From Candidatus Nitrosotalea okcheonensis (GTDB taxonomy: Archaea; Thermoproteota; Nitrososphaeria; Nitrososphaerales; Nitrosopumilaceae), in NCBI RefSeq assembly GCF_900177045.1, contig NZ_LT841358.1, positions 1,389,396-1,453,395 of the forward strand: 64,000 nt of DNA, read 5' to 3'. The position numbers were made by a program, and so were the translations under genes. Below, piece after piece: positions 18,901 through 28,067 of this stretch. Every line of letters begins with the position of its first letter. Positions within the stretch are counted from its first letter, which is position 1. The notes below the pieces were generated by a model. It made no database searches, was not told the DNA's origin, and saw only the letters and a list, made by a program, of their open reading frames with translations.

Positions 18901-20823
18901 TCTAATTCCTTCTTGTACTTGAGGACATGTTGTTGCAATTCTAAACATTCTGTGTACTGAGCTTGCCAAGTTTTCACACTTGCGTCGCTCACCGTGATTT
19001 ACAATTACTCTTCTTAGTTTTGGTCGCAGTCTGTGAATATATGACATCAATTGGTTGTAATCACTGTGACCACTGAACCCATCAAGTTTTTCAGTTGAAC
19101 AGTTGATGTTGATAACCTCGATCTTTCCATCTTTTCCAACAACAGAGACTTGCCTTGAACCATCAAGAACCCTTCTGCCCAGTGTACCATTCACTTGATA
19201 TGATACAAATAAGATCTTGTTTTTCTGGACTGGTGCAATATTTTTAAAGTATTCAAGCACTGGTCCCCCCTCTAGCATACCAGATGTTGCCATTATAATT
19301 GATGGACCTTCACGCAATGGTTCTTCTCTTGCATCAGAATGCTCTATGTTTGTGAAATATTCAGAATCAAATGGATTATCATCTGTCTCAAGGATCTTTT
19401 GTCTTAGTTCTCGTGCAAGATATTCTGGATAAGATTCATGTATTGCAGTTGCCTCAGAGATCATTCCCTCTGTAAATACTGGCGCTTCCATTAGTTGTCC
19501 TTGTTTCATGTATTGATCTATTACCATCATTAGTTCCTGTGCACGACCTACTGCAGGAATTGGGATCAGTACCTTTCCACCGTTTCGCAATGTTTCGTTT
19601 ACCGATTTTATGAAAGTGGCCTCGACCTCCTCTCTTGATGACTGGATGTCCTCTTTTGCACCATAGGTACTCTCAATCAATAACGTCTCTACCCTTGGAA
19701 AGTTCCAAGATGCACTCTCAAAGAGCATTGATTTTCCATACTTTAGATCACCTGTATAGACAAAGTTGTGATTACCATTTCCTATATGAAAGTGACAGCT
19801 TGCAGAACCCAGAATATGACCTGCATTTGAAAATACCAGTTTGATATCAGGTGAAATATCTGTAACTGTTCCATATGACAATGGAATGGTCTGTTTCATG
19901 ACTTGCTTGACATCACGCTCAGAATACATGGGAACTCGACCTTGTGCTGCTGCAACCTTGATAGCGTCAAGCTGGATTAGGTTCATCATTGGTAGGGTAG
20001 GTTCGGTACAGTAGATTGGACCCTTGTAGCCATACTTGAACAAGACAGGCAGGAATCCCGTGTGGTCTAGGTGAGCATGACTGATAACTACTGCGTCAAG
20101 CTCATCTAGTGTCATATTTGGCCAGTCAAGGCGTGGAAATGCCTCTATGGGGTTCTTTGCACCAGGATTTATGCCACAATCAATTAGGATCTTGCTTTCA
20201 TGAGTGGTAAGCAGCATACAAGATCTTCCTACTTGGCTAAATCCTCCAAGTGTCATCAGTGAAACCTCTGCATCTTCAGAGAGTTTTGGGCGAAATATTT
20301 GCTCGCCTATCTGTCTTAGATGTTTGCTTCGCTCAGTTGAGGAAATTTTAAGGTTATAGTTTATAGTTTGGATGGTAGAAGACTGGCTTGCAGTTGCCTT
20401 TCTAATTCGTATTCTCCAACCTGTCTTTGAGACAAGTTCTGGCATGTTAAAGGCATCAGGATTGTTAAGAAGCCATGGACGCTTTACATCAACGGTCATC
20501 TCGCCTGTTGCAGTATCAAAGAATGTTCCTCCAAGTTCTGCCTCTTTTGGAAGCATTTGAGTTAGAATTTGTCGTGACTCTTCCTCGTTCTTTCTGATTG
20601 ATTCTTCAGTTCTTACTACAATCCTTTTTTTGATTACATTTACCATGTTGGAGATTACTTCGTTGTGCTCCATTAGGTATTTTGGATTCTTTGTATAGAT
20701 TGCAATTCTTGGACCTTCATAATCTATTTTGGTTACATCAGCTTCTTTAGGAATACTTTGCAGTATTGTTGCCATTATGTTTTGGGCTGGAGATAGTTCA
20801 CGTTGTGCTTGTTTTCTTTGCAT
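18892..20823 (-). CDS. KH-domain beta-CASP ribonuclease aCPSF1 (FttA)
   Basis: 643 aa. Two N-terminal KH-type RNA-binding regions (about 1-140) are followed by the metallo-beta-lactamase domain with SHAHLDHTGFLP (HxHxDH) and TGDLKYG, then the beta-CASP domain ending GFSGHSDYNQL and VNHGERRK. This is the archaeal homologue of CPSF73. Established work on the family identifies it as the main 3'-end-forming transcription termination ribonuclease in archaea. Length and motifs are complete. Confidence 0.95.
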   Translation of the reverse strand: MQRKQAQRELSPAQNIMATILQSIPKEADVTKIDYEGPRIAIYTKNPKYLMEHNEVISNMVNVIKKRIVVRTEESIRKNEEESRQILTQMLPKEAELGGTFFDTATGEMTVDVKRPWLLNNPDAFNMPELVSKTGWRIRIRKATASQSSTIQTINYNLKISSTERSKHLRQIGEQIFRPKLSEDAEVSLMTLGGFSQVGRSCMLLTTHESKILIDCGINPGAKNPIEAFPRLDWPNMTLDELDAVVISHAHLDHTGFLPVLFKYGYKGPIYCTEPTLPMMNLIQLDAIKVAAAQGRVPMYSERDVKQVMKQTIPLSYGTVTDISPDIKLVFSNAGHILGSASCHFHIGNGNHNFVYTGDLKYGKSMLFESASWNFPRVETLLIESTYGAKEDIQSSREEVEATFIKSVNETLRNGGKVLIPIPAVGRAQELMMVIDQYMKQGQLMEAPVFTEGMISEATAIHESYPEYLARELRQKILETDDNPFDSEYFTNIEHSDAREEPLREGPSIIMATSGMLEGGPVLEYFKNIAPVQKNKILFVSYQVNGTLGRRVLDGSRQVSVVGKDGKIEVININCSTEKLDGFSGHSDYNQLMSYIHRLRPKLRRVIVNHGERRKCENLASSVHRMFRIATTCPQVQEGIRLL

Positions 20824-20830
20824 TAAATCA

Positions 20831-21463
20831 CTAAAGCGTAATTATGGCCTTTTTCTGTTCTTTTGTCAAGAGCCTGTATCCCTGCTGGTCGATTATTGCT
20901 ACATTGATTCCATCACCAGTTCCAATGTTTCTAGTGATTGCAGCTTTTACAGCTCTTAGAGCAATTGTTTTTCCCTCTTCTACTGTTAGGCCATCACGGT
21001 ACTCACTTTCCAAGAGACCATATGCCACTGGAGAGCCACTTCCTGTTGTTACGAATGTTTTTTTGTCAAGTGATCCAAACATATCGATGTTGTAAAGTGA
21101 TGGGCCTTGTTTGTCATATCCTCCAACGAGTATATCTGCAATAAATGGATAGTATCTATTCTGGAAAAATATCAATGATGCAAGTCTTGCAATTGACTTG
21201 ATCGGTAGATATTCTTGCTTGTCAATTCGGTGTATGTTTGAATGGTATCGCAGCATGTCTGTTACATTTTGTGCATCTGCAACACCACCTGCAATTGTCA
21301 TTCCTGCGTGATGATCAATCTTTTGGATCTTCATTGTATTGTTATTTGCTATGAAATATCCTGCGCTTGCTCTCATATCTGCGCATAAAACTACACCGTC
21401 GGTACAGCTTATCCCTACTGTAGTTGTTCCATGGTATGTGTGTTGTTCAATATAGTCTGACAA
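20831..21463 (-). CDS. psmB: Proteasome beta subunit
   Basis: Catalytic 20S subunit. The N-terminal nucleophile follows propeptide cleavage at YHG|TTTVGIS; the lysine (ADMRASAGY region) and GSGSPVAYG are in place. I choose TTG 21463: it has AGGAG 9 nt upstream and gives a 12-residue propeptide and 210 aa, the family size. The longer frame to 21595 adds 44 residues without homology and would run across the promoter (TTATTTAAG near 21508-21516) and the start of divergent egsA. Only 7 nt separate it from aCPSF1. Confidence 0.93.
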   Translation of the reverse strand: MSDYIEQHTYHGTTTVGISCTDGVVLCADMRASAGYFIANNNTMKIQKIDHHAGMTIAGGVADAQNVTDMLRYHSNIHRIDKQEYLPIKSIARLASLIFFQNRYYPFIADILVGGYDKQGPSLYNIDMFGSLDKKTFVTTGSGSPVAYGLLESEYRDGLTVEEGKTIALRAVKAAITRNIGTGDGINVAIIDQQGYRLLTKEQKKAIITL

Positions 21464-21567
21464 ATAACTTGCTCCTAACTTGAGATACCTCAGTTTGTAT
21501 ATCACCCGCTTAAATAACTTTGGATTATTCAGGATATCGATAAATAACCAAGTTCCAAGTGAAAACC

Positions 21568-22608
21568 ATGGCTTCTCACATAATGGAGCTACCAAGAAAG
21601 ATACTCATAGGTGAGAACAATATTTCCAATATAGGAGACTTTCTGGTAGACCTGTCAGACCCAAAGAAGGTTTCTCTAGTTTCAGGAGACAAGGTACGAA
21701 AGATAACTGACAAAAAGATTTCTGCCTCACTTTCGGATTCAAAGATCAAGTATGTATGGCACAAAAGTACAAGCAATGATGTAGAGGCTGCAAAAAAGAC
21801 ACTTGTTGAAATAAAAAAAGACAAAAGTGATTTGATAATTGGAATCGGAGGCGGTAGGTCTGTTGATATTGCAAAGATGATTGCATTTACATTAAAGAAA
21901 TCATTTGTTAGTATACCAACATCTGCTTCACATGACGGTATTGCCAGCCCCTTTGTTTCCATACGCGGAGACAAGCCCTATTCTATAATTGCTACAGCAC
22001 CTTTGGGGGTCTTTGTTGATATTGCAATTCTAAAAAAGGCTCCAAGGAGACTTTTAGCAAGCGGTTGCGGTGATCTTATGGCAAAAGTTACTGCAGTACG
22101 AGATTGGGAACTTGCAAGAGATAACACTGGAGAATATTTTGGAACATATGCGGCAAACTTGGCATCAATGAGTGCAAAGATAGTAATTGACAATTCAAAA
22201 GATTTTAGGAAAAATCCAGATGTTAGAATGATTGTAGAGGCCTTGATCAGTTCAGGTGTAGCTGCCTGCATTGCTGGAAGTAGCAGGCCATGTTCTGGTG
22301 CAGAACACTTGTTTTCTCATGCAGTTGATCATCTCAAGCCGGGGGTAGGCTTGCATGGAGAAAAATGTGGTATTGGTGCAATATTGATTGCAAAGCTACA
22401 GGGACAAGACTGGAAAAAAATAATCAAGATGTTAAAAAATGTAGGAGCACCAACCAAGGCAAAAGAGATCGGGCTTGATCATGAGATTCTTGCACGGGCC
22501 CTGACAATTGCACAATCACTAAGACCTGAGAGATATACAATTCTCAGCAAGATAAAAATGAACGAAGTAAAAGCTATAGAGCTTGCAAAAAGTACTGGTG
22601 TACTATAA
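21568..22608 (+). CDS. egsA: Glycerol-1-phosphate dehydrogenase
   Basis: NAD(P)H- and Zn-dependent enzyme that makes sn-glycerol-1-phosphate, the backbone of archaeal ether lipids. Seen: IGIGGGRSVDIAKMIAF (nucleotide-binding loop, about 92-108), SIPTSASHDGIASPF, and metal-site histidines in SGAEHLFSHAVDH and GLHGEKCGIG. Starts at 21559, 21568 and 21583 are possible. A TATA-like GATAAATAA near 21538-21546 places the transcript start near 21567, which favours 21568 or 21583. Confidence 0.93.
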   Translation: MASHIMELPRKILIGENNISNIGDFLVDLSDPKKVSLVSGDKVRKITDKKISASLSDSKIKYVWHKSTSNDVEAAKKTLVEIKKDKSDLIIGIGGGRSVDIAKMIAFTLKKSFVSIPTSASHDGIASPFVSIRGDKPYSIIATAPLGVFVDIAILKKAPRRLLASGCGDLMAKVTAVRDWELARDNTGEYFGTYAANLASMSAKIVIDNSKDFRKNPDVRMIVEALISSGVAACIAGSSRPCSGAEHLFSHAVDHLKPGVGLHGEKCGIGAILIAKLQGQDWKKIIKMLKNVGAPTKAKEIGLDHEILARALTIAQSLRPERYTILSKIKMNEVKAIELAKSTGVL

Positions 22609-22610
22609 TT

Positions 22611-23357
22611 CTAGGCTGTTTTTGGTTGTACAGGTTTTGGTTCAGCTGGTTTTTGTTCTGTTGGCTTGTCCTGTTTTGGTTTGTTGTAAGTGTCAACAAA
22701 GTTTACCTTGTCTAATTTTGGAACAAACTTAAAGATCTCGTTTGCAATTGCACGCTTTACTATCTGAAGACCTTCCATCATCATTGCTTCCTCTGGAATG
22801 GTAACATCTACTGCTGTTCCCTTGATCTCAAATGCAAGCTTTGATTCTTCAATTGGGAATCTTCGTTTGAGCAGTCCCAAGACTTTGTCTTGATCTGTGT
22901 CAAGGGATTTTATAACATTAAGATCATAAACAATTGTCTTTCCTGCAAATCTGTGATTGAAATCAACTTGGACTCGTCCTGAGCCAATGAATCTTACAAT
23001 TCCTGTTCTTTCGTCAATCTCTATTGTATCTCCAACTGTAACTTTTTCTGCATCTTCTCCAAGTTTTCGAAGTGGTATCATGCGAACTTTGCTTGTATCT
23101 CTTACTCCAAATCCTTTCTCTGGAGGAACTTCGATTGAAAGTTTGTCGCCAGTTTTTGTATTTGCTAGTGCATCATCGAGACCCTTTAGAACCCATGATT
23201 CTCCTACAGAAATGAGTCTTGGTTGATATTTGACATTCGCATCATGAATTGAACTTGATTTAGCGTCAGATTCTCGTGTTGTCTCAAAGACCTCGTTTGA
23301 ATCTTTAACCTTGGCAGTATAATCTACTAGAATTAAAGTTCCTTTTTGGAAAGTCAA
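22611..23357 (-). CDS. FKBP-type peptidyl-prolyl isomerase (SlyD-like)
   Basis: 248 aa. The FKBP fold with an inserted IF domain (residues 1-150) shows GTLILVDYTAKVKDSNEVFETT, EVPPEKGFGVRD and VQVDFNHRFAGKTIVYDLNV. A C-terminal extension (about 155-230) is followed by a low-complexity Pro/Lys tail (KPTEQKPAEPKPVQPK). Cytosolic folding catalyst. Ends 3 nt from the converging egsA stop. Confidence 0.9.
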   Translation of the reverse strand: MTFQKGTLILVDYTAKVKDSNEVFETTRESDAKSSSIHDANVKYQPRLISVGESWVLKGLDDALANTKTGDKLSIEVPPEKGFGVRDTSKVRMIPLRKLGEDAEKVTVGDTIEIDERTGIVRFIGSGRVQVDFNHRFAGKTIVYDLNVIKSLDTDQDKVLGLLKRRFPIEESKLAFEIKGTAVDVTIPEEAMMMEGLQIVKRAIANEIFKFVPKLDKVNFVDTYNKPKQDKPTEQKPAEPKPVQPKTA

Positions 23358-23399
23358 CGTGATCGATCCTTTGAATTCCTTATATTAAGTTAACACGAA

Positions 23400-24542
23400 T
23401 TATAATGACTTGAGTTTGTCTTCAGCAACTTTTAGTGCTTCAGGATTTGTCTTGTATCCCATCATATCAAGTGTAGATGCTATTGAAGAGATTGTTCTCA
23501 TTACATGATACTTGTTTACTTCTCCCATACATCCAACTCGAAATACTTTGCCTTTTAGTTCTCCAAATCCACCCGCAACTAAAACTCGGAATTTTTCAGA
23601 GAGTGTTCCTCTGAATGTCTTGTCATCTAGCCCTTGAAGATAATTCAATGCAATCACAACCGTGGAACGTGCATCCTCTTTAGCAAATGGAGACAGTCCA
23701 ATTGCGCTCAGTCCACTGTAAAGAGCATCAGAACAAACTCTGTGCCTTTTAATTCTGTTATCAATTCCTTCTTCTAGAATAATATCAAGTGCTTCCCTGT
23801 ATGCATATAACAATGGAATGGCAGGAGTAAACGGCGTCTCTTTAGAGTCATCATAATACTTGAAGTATCTTGCCATGTTAAAGTAGAATGTAGGAGGAGG
23901 GTTTGCAATCATGTATTTTTTTGCTTTTTGGCTAACTGCAATTGGTGAAATTCCTGGAGGAGCAGCAAGTGCTTTTTGTGCACCTGTTACGCATACATCT
24001 ACCCCCCATTTGTCCATATGGAATTCTTCCCCACCAAGTATTGATACTCCGTCTACTACATAGAAAGAATCGTTTCTTGCGGTAAGATCTTTTATTCTAT
24101 CAAGATATTTGACCATTGTACCAGTAGAAGTTTCATTCCAAACAACATAGAATGCCTTTACATCCTTGTTGTTATCAAATGCCTCTTTTACTTGATCAAA
24201 AGTTGCATTTTCTCCAAATGGTGTTGTCAGACGTATAACATTTGCACCAGCCCACTCTAACATTGTTGAGAGTCTGTTACTAAATTCACCGTTAACTGGA
24301 ATTATTACCTTGTCACCTTTCTTTACCATGTTTACAACAGAAGCTTCTACTGCACCTGTTCCAGATGCACTGAGAGCTACTACATCACTTGTTGTATCAA
24401 AGATTTTCTGACTCTTTTCAATAGTATCTACATACAACTTGACAAAATCTTTACTTCTGTGATTTATCATGTGGGTAAACATTGAACGTGTTACTCTTTC
24501 TGGAACATTCGTTGGTCCTGGTAACATGACTAGATATTCCAA
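23400..24542 (-). CDS. Class V aminotransferase (alanine/serine--glyoxylate type)
   Basis: PLP enzyme of the serine-pyruvate/alanine-glyoxylate family. MLPGPTNVPERVTRSM opens the fold, DGVSILGGEEFHMDKWGVDVCVTGAQKAL carries the aspartate and the Schiff-base lysine (GAQKAL), and FNMARYFKYYD lies in the substrate region. I choose TTG 24542 (MEYLVMLPG): GGAG lies 8 nt upstream, and a TATA-like TTATAAATA is correctly placed before it. ATG 24566 would lie upstream of the predicted transcript start. Confidence 0.9.
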   Translation of the reverse strand: MEYLVMLPGPTNVPERVTRSMFTHMINHRSKDFVKLYVDTIEKSQKIFDTTSDVVALSASGTGAVEASVVNMVKKGDKVIIPVNGEFSNRLSTMLEWAGANVIRLTTPFGENATFDQVKEAFDNNKDVKAFYVVWNETSTGTMVKYLDRIKDLTARNDSFYVVDGVSILGGEEFHMDKWGVDVCVTGAQKALAAPPGISPIAVSQKAKKYMIANPPPTFYFNMARYFKYYDDSKETPFTPAIPLLYAYREALDIILEEGIDNRIKRHRVCSDALYSGLSAIGLSPFAKEDARSTVVIALNYLQGLDDKTFRGTLSEKFRVLVAGGFGELKGKVFRVGCMGEVNKYHVMRTISSIASTLDMMGYKTNPEALKVAEDKLKSL

Positions 24543-24584
24543 ATAAATTCTCCAATTTGCAAGCAAGTTAACCGCTATTTATAA

Positions 24585-25082
24585 TTAAAGAATTTTGGCA
24601 AGTCTGCTTTTTGCGTCTATTTTTAAGAGCACCTGTTTGGTTCCTTCAGGAACAAGATCGGACCAATCTTTGCCACTTGTGATCATCTCCCGAATATTTG
24701 TTCCGGATATTGTATCTCTCTTCAAAAGAGGAACTTCAAAGACACTTTTTCCTCTTTTTTTGTATAATGTAATAGTAAATTCGTCATTTGAAAAGACAAT
24801 ATCATATGGAGGTACAATTGAATCAACATGATAAGTCCATCTCTCATGATCGCCAGTATCGGGTACAAAAAATATCTTGACACGTTCTAATATCTTAGAA
24901 TCAAGAGATGAAAGAATCATTTCCTTTCGTTCATCGGCTGTGAATGGATTTCTTTTTTCATAACTTCTGTTTGAGCTTCCAATTCCAATCCACAAATTGT
25001 CAACCTTTGACAATCCAATCTTTACAGCTTCGAGGTGTCCCTTGTGGAACGGTTGGAATCTACCAATTAGGAGACCATCCAT
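24585..25082 (-). CDS. nadM: Nicotinamide-nucleotide adenylyltransferase
   Basis: Archaeal NMN adenylyltransferase making NAD+. Nucleotidyltransferase signature GLLIGRFQPFHKGHLEAVK (H-x-G-H) at the N-terminus and SGTNIREMI near the C-terminus (ISTxxR-like). ATG 25082 (MDGLLIGRFQ) is preferred over 25103: a TTTTTTAAAC TATA-like box near 25106-25115 puts the transcript start at about 25084, leaderless. Confidence 0.9.
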   Translation of the reverse strand: MDGLLIGRFQPFHKGHLEAVKIGLSKVDNLWIGIGSSNRSYEKRNPFTADERKEMILSSLDSKILERVKIFFVPDTGDHERWTYHVDSIVPPYDIVFSNDEFTITLYKKRGKSVFEVPLLKRDTISGTNIREMITSGKDWSDLVPEGTKQVLLKIDAKSRLAKIL

Positions 25083-25151
25083 TGTCGGGATCTTGTTATA
25101 CATGTTTAAAAAACCATCATTAATTAGATTCCAAAATTAAACGAGTTAGTC

Positions 25152-26174
25152 ATGGAGCCAATAAAGATAGACGGTGGATGGGGTGAAGGTGGAGGACAGA
25201 TAATTCGAAGTGCAGTCACCTTGTCTGCAATTACAGGTAAACCTGTTGAGATAGAAAACATCAGAAAGAATCGAAAGGTTCCAGGTCTTAGGCCACAACA
25301 TTTGCTTGGAATAAAAATATTGTCAAAGATCTGCCAAGCTAGAGTAGAAGGACTTTATGTGAATTCAACTTCATTAAAGTTTTCTCCTTCTCAAGGACTA
25401 GATTTAGATCTGCAAGAAGACATTGGCACTGCAGGTAGCATTCCACTTGTTTTGCAAGTGTTGATCCCTGCTGTATCACTGATGAAAAATAATTTGAGAT
25501 TATCAATTGTTGGTGGCACAGATGTTCCTTGGAGTCCCACATCTGATTACACAAAACATGTTTTTTATGAAGCACTATCTAGAATTGGAATCAATTTTAC
25601 GTTGGATATCAAAAAACGTGGATACTATCCAAAAGGAGGTGGACTTGTTGAAACCCAGATACAACCTTGTAAGAGTATAAATCCAATATCACTTCTTGAA
25701 AGGAGTACCGCATCTGCAAAATTGTTGTGCTCTTACTCTCACATTCCAAAAGAAATTGTAGAAAAAGAAGTGTACGATGTAAAAGACATTCTTGCTGAGA
25801 ATGAATTTGATTGTGAAATTATGATAAAAGAAAATAATGCCATAGACAGAGGATGCTCAATGTTGATATTTTCATACGATGTAAATTCTATCACAGGTTC
25901 GGATAGTATTTACCAAAAAGGTCTACAAGGTCTTGGAGAATCAATTGCAAAAAGATTCGTTGAATCAAACCTTGGTGTTGATCTACATCTTTCTGACATG
26001 TTAGTAGTTCCACTTGCTCTTGTAAAAGAAACTTCGGCATACAGAGTAAAACAAATTACAAAACATTTGGAGACAAATCTTTTCGTTGCATCAAAGATGA
26101 CAGGATGCAGATATGGAATAGGAAAACTGGATAATGGTTTTGAGGTAAGAATTTCTGGAGTCTCATACACCTGA
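25152..26174 (+). CDS. rtcA: RNA 3'-terminal phosphate cyclase
   Basis: 340 aa. Converts RNA 3'-phosphate to 2',3'-cyclic phosphate using ATP. Seen: DGGWGEGGGQIIRSAVTLSAITG at the N-terminus, KNRKVPGLRPQH, GGTDVPWSPTSDY, RGYYPKGGG, and the region of the adenylylated histidine in QITKHLETN. Length is normal. Its end overlaps the converging membrane-protein gene by 12 nt. Confidence 0.93.
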   Translation: MEPIKIDGGWGEGGGQIIRSAVTLSAITGKPVEIENIRKNRKVPGLRPQHLLGIKILSKICQARVEGLYVNSTSLKFSPSQGLDLDLQEDIGTAGSIPLVLQVLIPAVSLMKNNLRLSIVGGTDVPWSPTSDYTKHVFYEALSRIGINFTLDIKKRGYYPKGGGLVETQIQPCKSINPISLLERSTASAKLLCSYSHIPKEIVEKEVYDVKDILAENEFDCEIMIKENNAIDRGCSMLIFSYDVNSITGSDSIYQKGLQGLGESIAKRFVESNLGVDLHLSDMLVVPLALVKETSAYRVKQITKHLETNLFVASKMTGCRYGIGKLDNGFEVRISGVSYT

Positions 26175-26657
26175 ATGAAGTAGTGCGGCCATCAAGAGTA
26201 TAACAATAGAAATTATTACTGTCAGTCTGCCAAGCATGATAATTTTTGAACGTAGTTTTTGTAAATGCTCCCCAGAAAGAGCTTTTGACTCTATCTTTCG
26301 TTCTACCTCAGAACGGATTAATCTCACATGTATTGCAAATATGATTATCAACATGACTACAAGAATTACTTTGATGAGTAGAACCATTCCATAATTTGTG
26401 GAAAATATCAATGATGGTCTTTCAATAAATCCAATAGAATTGTAGATTCCAGTTATTATCAATACAATAAGAGATGGGACACCAATTGTGTTGAATCTGC
26501 GTCCTACACGAATCATTATTGACAGTCTTCCATCTACAGAATCTGAAAATGTCTTAAGAAGTGGAGCAAGAACTATTCCAATGAATATGGAACCTCCTAC
26601 CCAAATGGATGCTGCAACAAGGTGTGCCCACATAATTAGTGCATCAACAAGTGTCAT
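26163..26657 (-). CDS. CopD-like integral membrane protein
   Basis: 164 aa, four predicted transmembrane helices: LIMWAHLVAASIWVGGSIFIGIVLAPLL, IGVPSLIVLIITGIYNSIG, GMVLLIKVILVVMLIIIFAIHVRLI and LTVIISIVILLMAALLHSGV. The histidine in the first helix and the general layout resemble CopD/DUF2269 membrane domains, possibly binding haem or copper. ATG 26657 is preferred over 26696 because a TATA-like GATAATAGATATTA on the minus strand near 26683-26696 would put the transcript start at about 26664. Confidence 0.7.
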   Translation of the reverse strand: MTLVDALIMWAHLVAASIWVGGSIFIGIVLAPLLKTFSDSVDGRLSIMIRVGRRFNTIGVPSLIVLIITGIYNSIGFIERPSLIFSTNYGMVLLIKVILVVMLIIIFAIHVRLIRSEVERKIESKALSGEHLQKLRSKIIMLGRLTVIISIVILLMAALLHSGV

Positions 26658-26750
26658 TATCCTACTGCAGAGTTGACGAATAATATCTATTATCATCTAA
26701 AACCATTTGACGAAGGTTTTTTAATTGAACAGATCACGTAGCTTTTAGAT

Positions 26751-27248
26751 TTGGTTAATACTGGAAGGTTAGTAATACTAGCCTGTTTTGCTGGTCTCGG
26801 TGCAATGATGTTATTCTTTTTTGTCTATGCAAATTCTTTTCAGGTTGATCTTAACAAAGTAACAGTAAAAATTGATAGCATCAAAATTCTTGATGAGAAC
26901 AAACTGGACAAACGTACACATCTTGATGTAAGATTTAATCTTCAAAATCCTACTTCAATCGTACTGACTATTGCTACAATAAATTATCAACTATATGCAA
27001 ATGGGAAAGTTCTTGGAGATGGGCATTTTACAACAAATGATATTCCAGAAGCTGGAAGACCTGCGCTTTTTGCCAATAGTAATGTTACCATACCTACAAC
27101 ATTTGATCTTGTGAATAGTGATGAAATTGCAAAGGAATATTCAGACATAACAACCAACCAACCAGTAACATATGAGATAAAAGGACAAGTAACTATAGAG
27201 TCATTTTTGACATCAGTTATCAAAGACTTTGATTTGACTTTTAGCTAA
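26751..27248 (+). CDS. Membrane-anchored LEA14-like protein
   Basis: 165 aa: one N-terminal transmembrane anchor (RLVILACFAGLGAMMLFFFVYA) and an extracytoplasmic beta-sandwich resembling the LEA-2 fold (DVRFNLQNPTSIVLTIATINYQLYANGK; NVTIPTTFDL). TTG start at 26751, with TTTTTTAATT about 27 nt upstream, looks leaderless. A second protein of this design sits at 43424. Function unknown. Confidence 0.7.
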   Translation: MVNTGRLVILACFAGLGAMMLFFFVYANSFQVDLNKVTVKIDSIKILDENKLDKRTHLDVRFNLQNPTSIVLTIATINYQLYANGKVLGDGHFTTNDIPEAGRPALFANSNVTIPTTFDLVNSDEIAKEYSDITTNQPVTYEIKGQVTIESFLTSVIKDFDLTFS

Positions 27249-27643
27249 CCCAGACCCCAACTTGTTTTAGTTTTCGGAGTAATTTTTACAAATGGCGCTT
27301 CTTCTTCTTTCCAAGGATCTTCTCTTACCCAAGCAAACTTTTTGAAAAATATTTCATATAGCTGTTTGAATTGCGGGCCCTTTTCGATAAAAGTGGTTGA
27401 GCCTTGGACAACAACAGCTTTGTGTTGACTAGGTAGGTAAATGTCCACAGAAATTGCGATTTTGTTATTTTTTTTTAGGTTTGCATACTTTTTTGTGTTA
27501 TAGTCTGTTGCAAAATAAAAAAAACCATCTTCAAAATAATATGTGACAGGAGCAATATGTGGTACATCACTTACACATGTAGCTATTCTACACCCCTCAT
27601 TTTCCTTTAGAAATTCTGATTCTTTTATGGTAAATTTCATCAT
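27245..27643 (-). CDS. Pyridoxamine 5'-phosphate oxidase-family protein
   Basis: 132 aa, split-barrel flavin-binding fold: ATCVSDVPHIAPVTYYFEDGFFYFATDYNTKKYANLKKNNKIAISVDI is typical of this family, with LVQGS-like VVVQGSTTFIEKG following. Probably binds FMN or F420, substrate unknown. The last core gene before the mobile element; its start is about 30 bp from the left att repeat. Confidence 0.82.
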   Translation of the reverse strand: MMKFTIKESEFLKENEGCRIATCVSDVPHIAPVTYYFEDGFFYFATDYNTKKYANLKKNNKIAISVDIYLPSQHKAVVVQGSTTFIEKGPQFKQLYEIFFKKFAWVREDPWKEEEAPFVKITPKTKTSWGLG

Positions 27644-27673
27644 AAATTGTAACTGACGGTATTGAATAAAAAG

Positions 27674-27689
27674 AAATGGGCCGAGAGAG
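27674..27689. repeat. Left att-like repeat
   Basis: 16-bp exact copy of the tRNA-Val 3' end and flank at 38200-38215. After it the similarity drops at once (one mismatch, then two matching bases), so only the acceptor end of the tRNA is duplicated. Confidence 0.6.
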
Positions 27690-27768
27690 GTTCACTGAGG
27701 CAGAGTGTATGAACACGGCAGTAAACCTACTGGGACGGTTACTTAGTCCCTACCTTCTTTTATTTTTG

Positions 27769-28022
27769 TTCGTACCACCACGTAGTTTGTATAATTTAGA
27801 CTTTATAGACATCAATAGTTGTACTACTGAATGTGTACGAATACAATTTTGTGCTATACTAAATATTTCGTATTTGTACGCGGGTTTGTATCATAACTTT
27901 GTATACACAAAATGTACTAGTACATTTTTGAAAAATATCATATATTGGATAATTTTATTCGTACACTGGTCAATATTTGTACGAATACACAAAAGTGTGT
28001 GTATTGCATACATTTGTACAAA
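27769..28022. repeat. Cluster of GTACGAA motifs and palindromes (possible origin or control region)
   Basis: Within about 250 bp of very AT-rich DNA, GTACGAA or its complement TTCGTAC occurs at 27769-27775, 27835-27841, 27958-27964 and 27979-27985. GTACGAATAC is exact at 27835 and 27979. A variant TTCGTA-N3-GTACG is at 27867-27880. A perfect 20-bp palindrome, AAAATGTACTAGTACATTTT, is at 27909-27928, and TTTGTACAAA at 28013-28022. This looks like binding sites for an element-encoded protein. An open frame (27676-28146) crosses it but is not convincing as a gene. The rest of the 27644-28067 gap shows nothing else. Confidence 0.55.
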
Positions 28023-28067
28023 ATGTATATTCTTTTATTTTTTAACATTTTTAGTTCCAAGATCTAA

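Noticed and set aside
21464-21595. 44-residue extension of the proteasome beta subunit
   Set aside because: It overlaps the start of the divergent egsA gene and the likely promoter. The TTG at 21463 has a ribosome site and gives a normal short propeptide.
24543-24566. Upstream ATG extension of the class V aminotransferase
   Set aside because: It lies between the TATA-like box and the ribosome site, so the ATG is probably not transcribed. TTG 24542 has proper spacing.
27700-28060. CRISPR array
   Set aside because: The repeated motifs are 7-10 bp, irregularly spaced and in both orientations, with no constant repeat and spacer lengths and no cas genes nearby.
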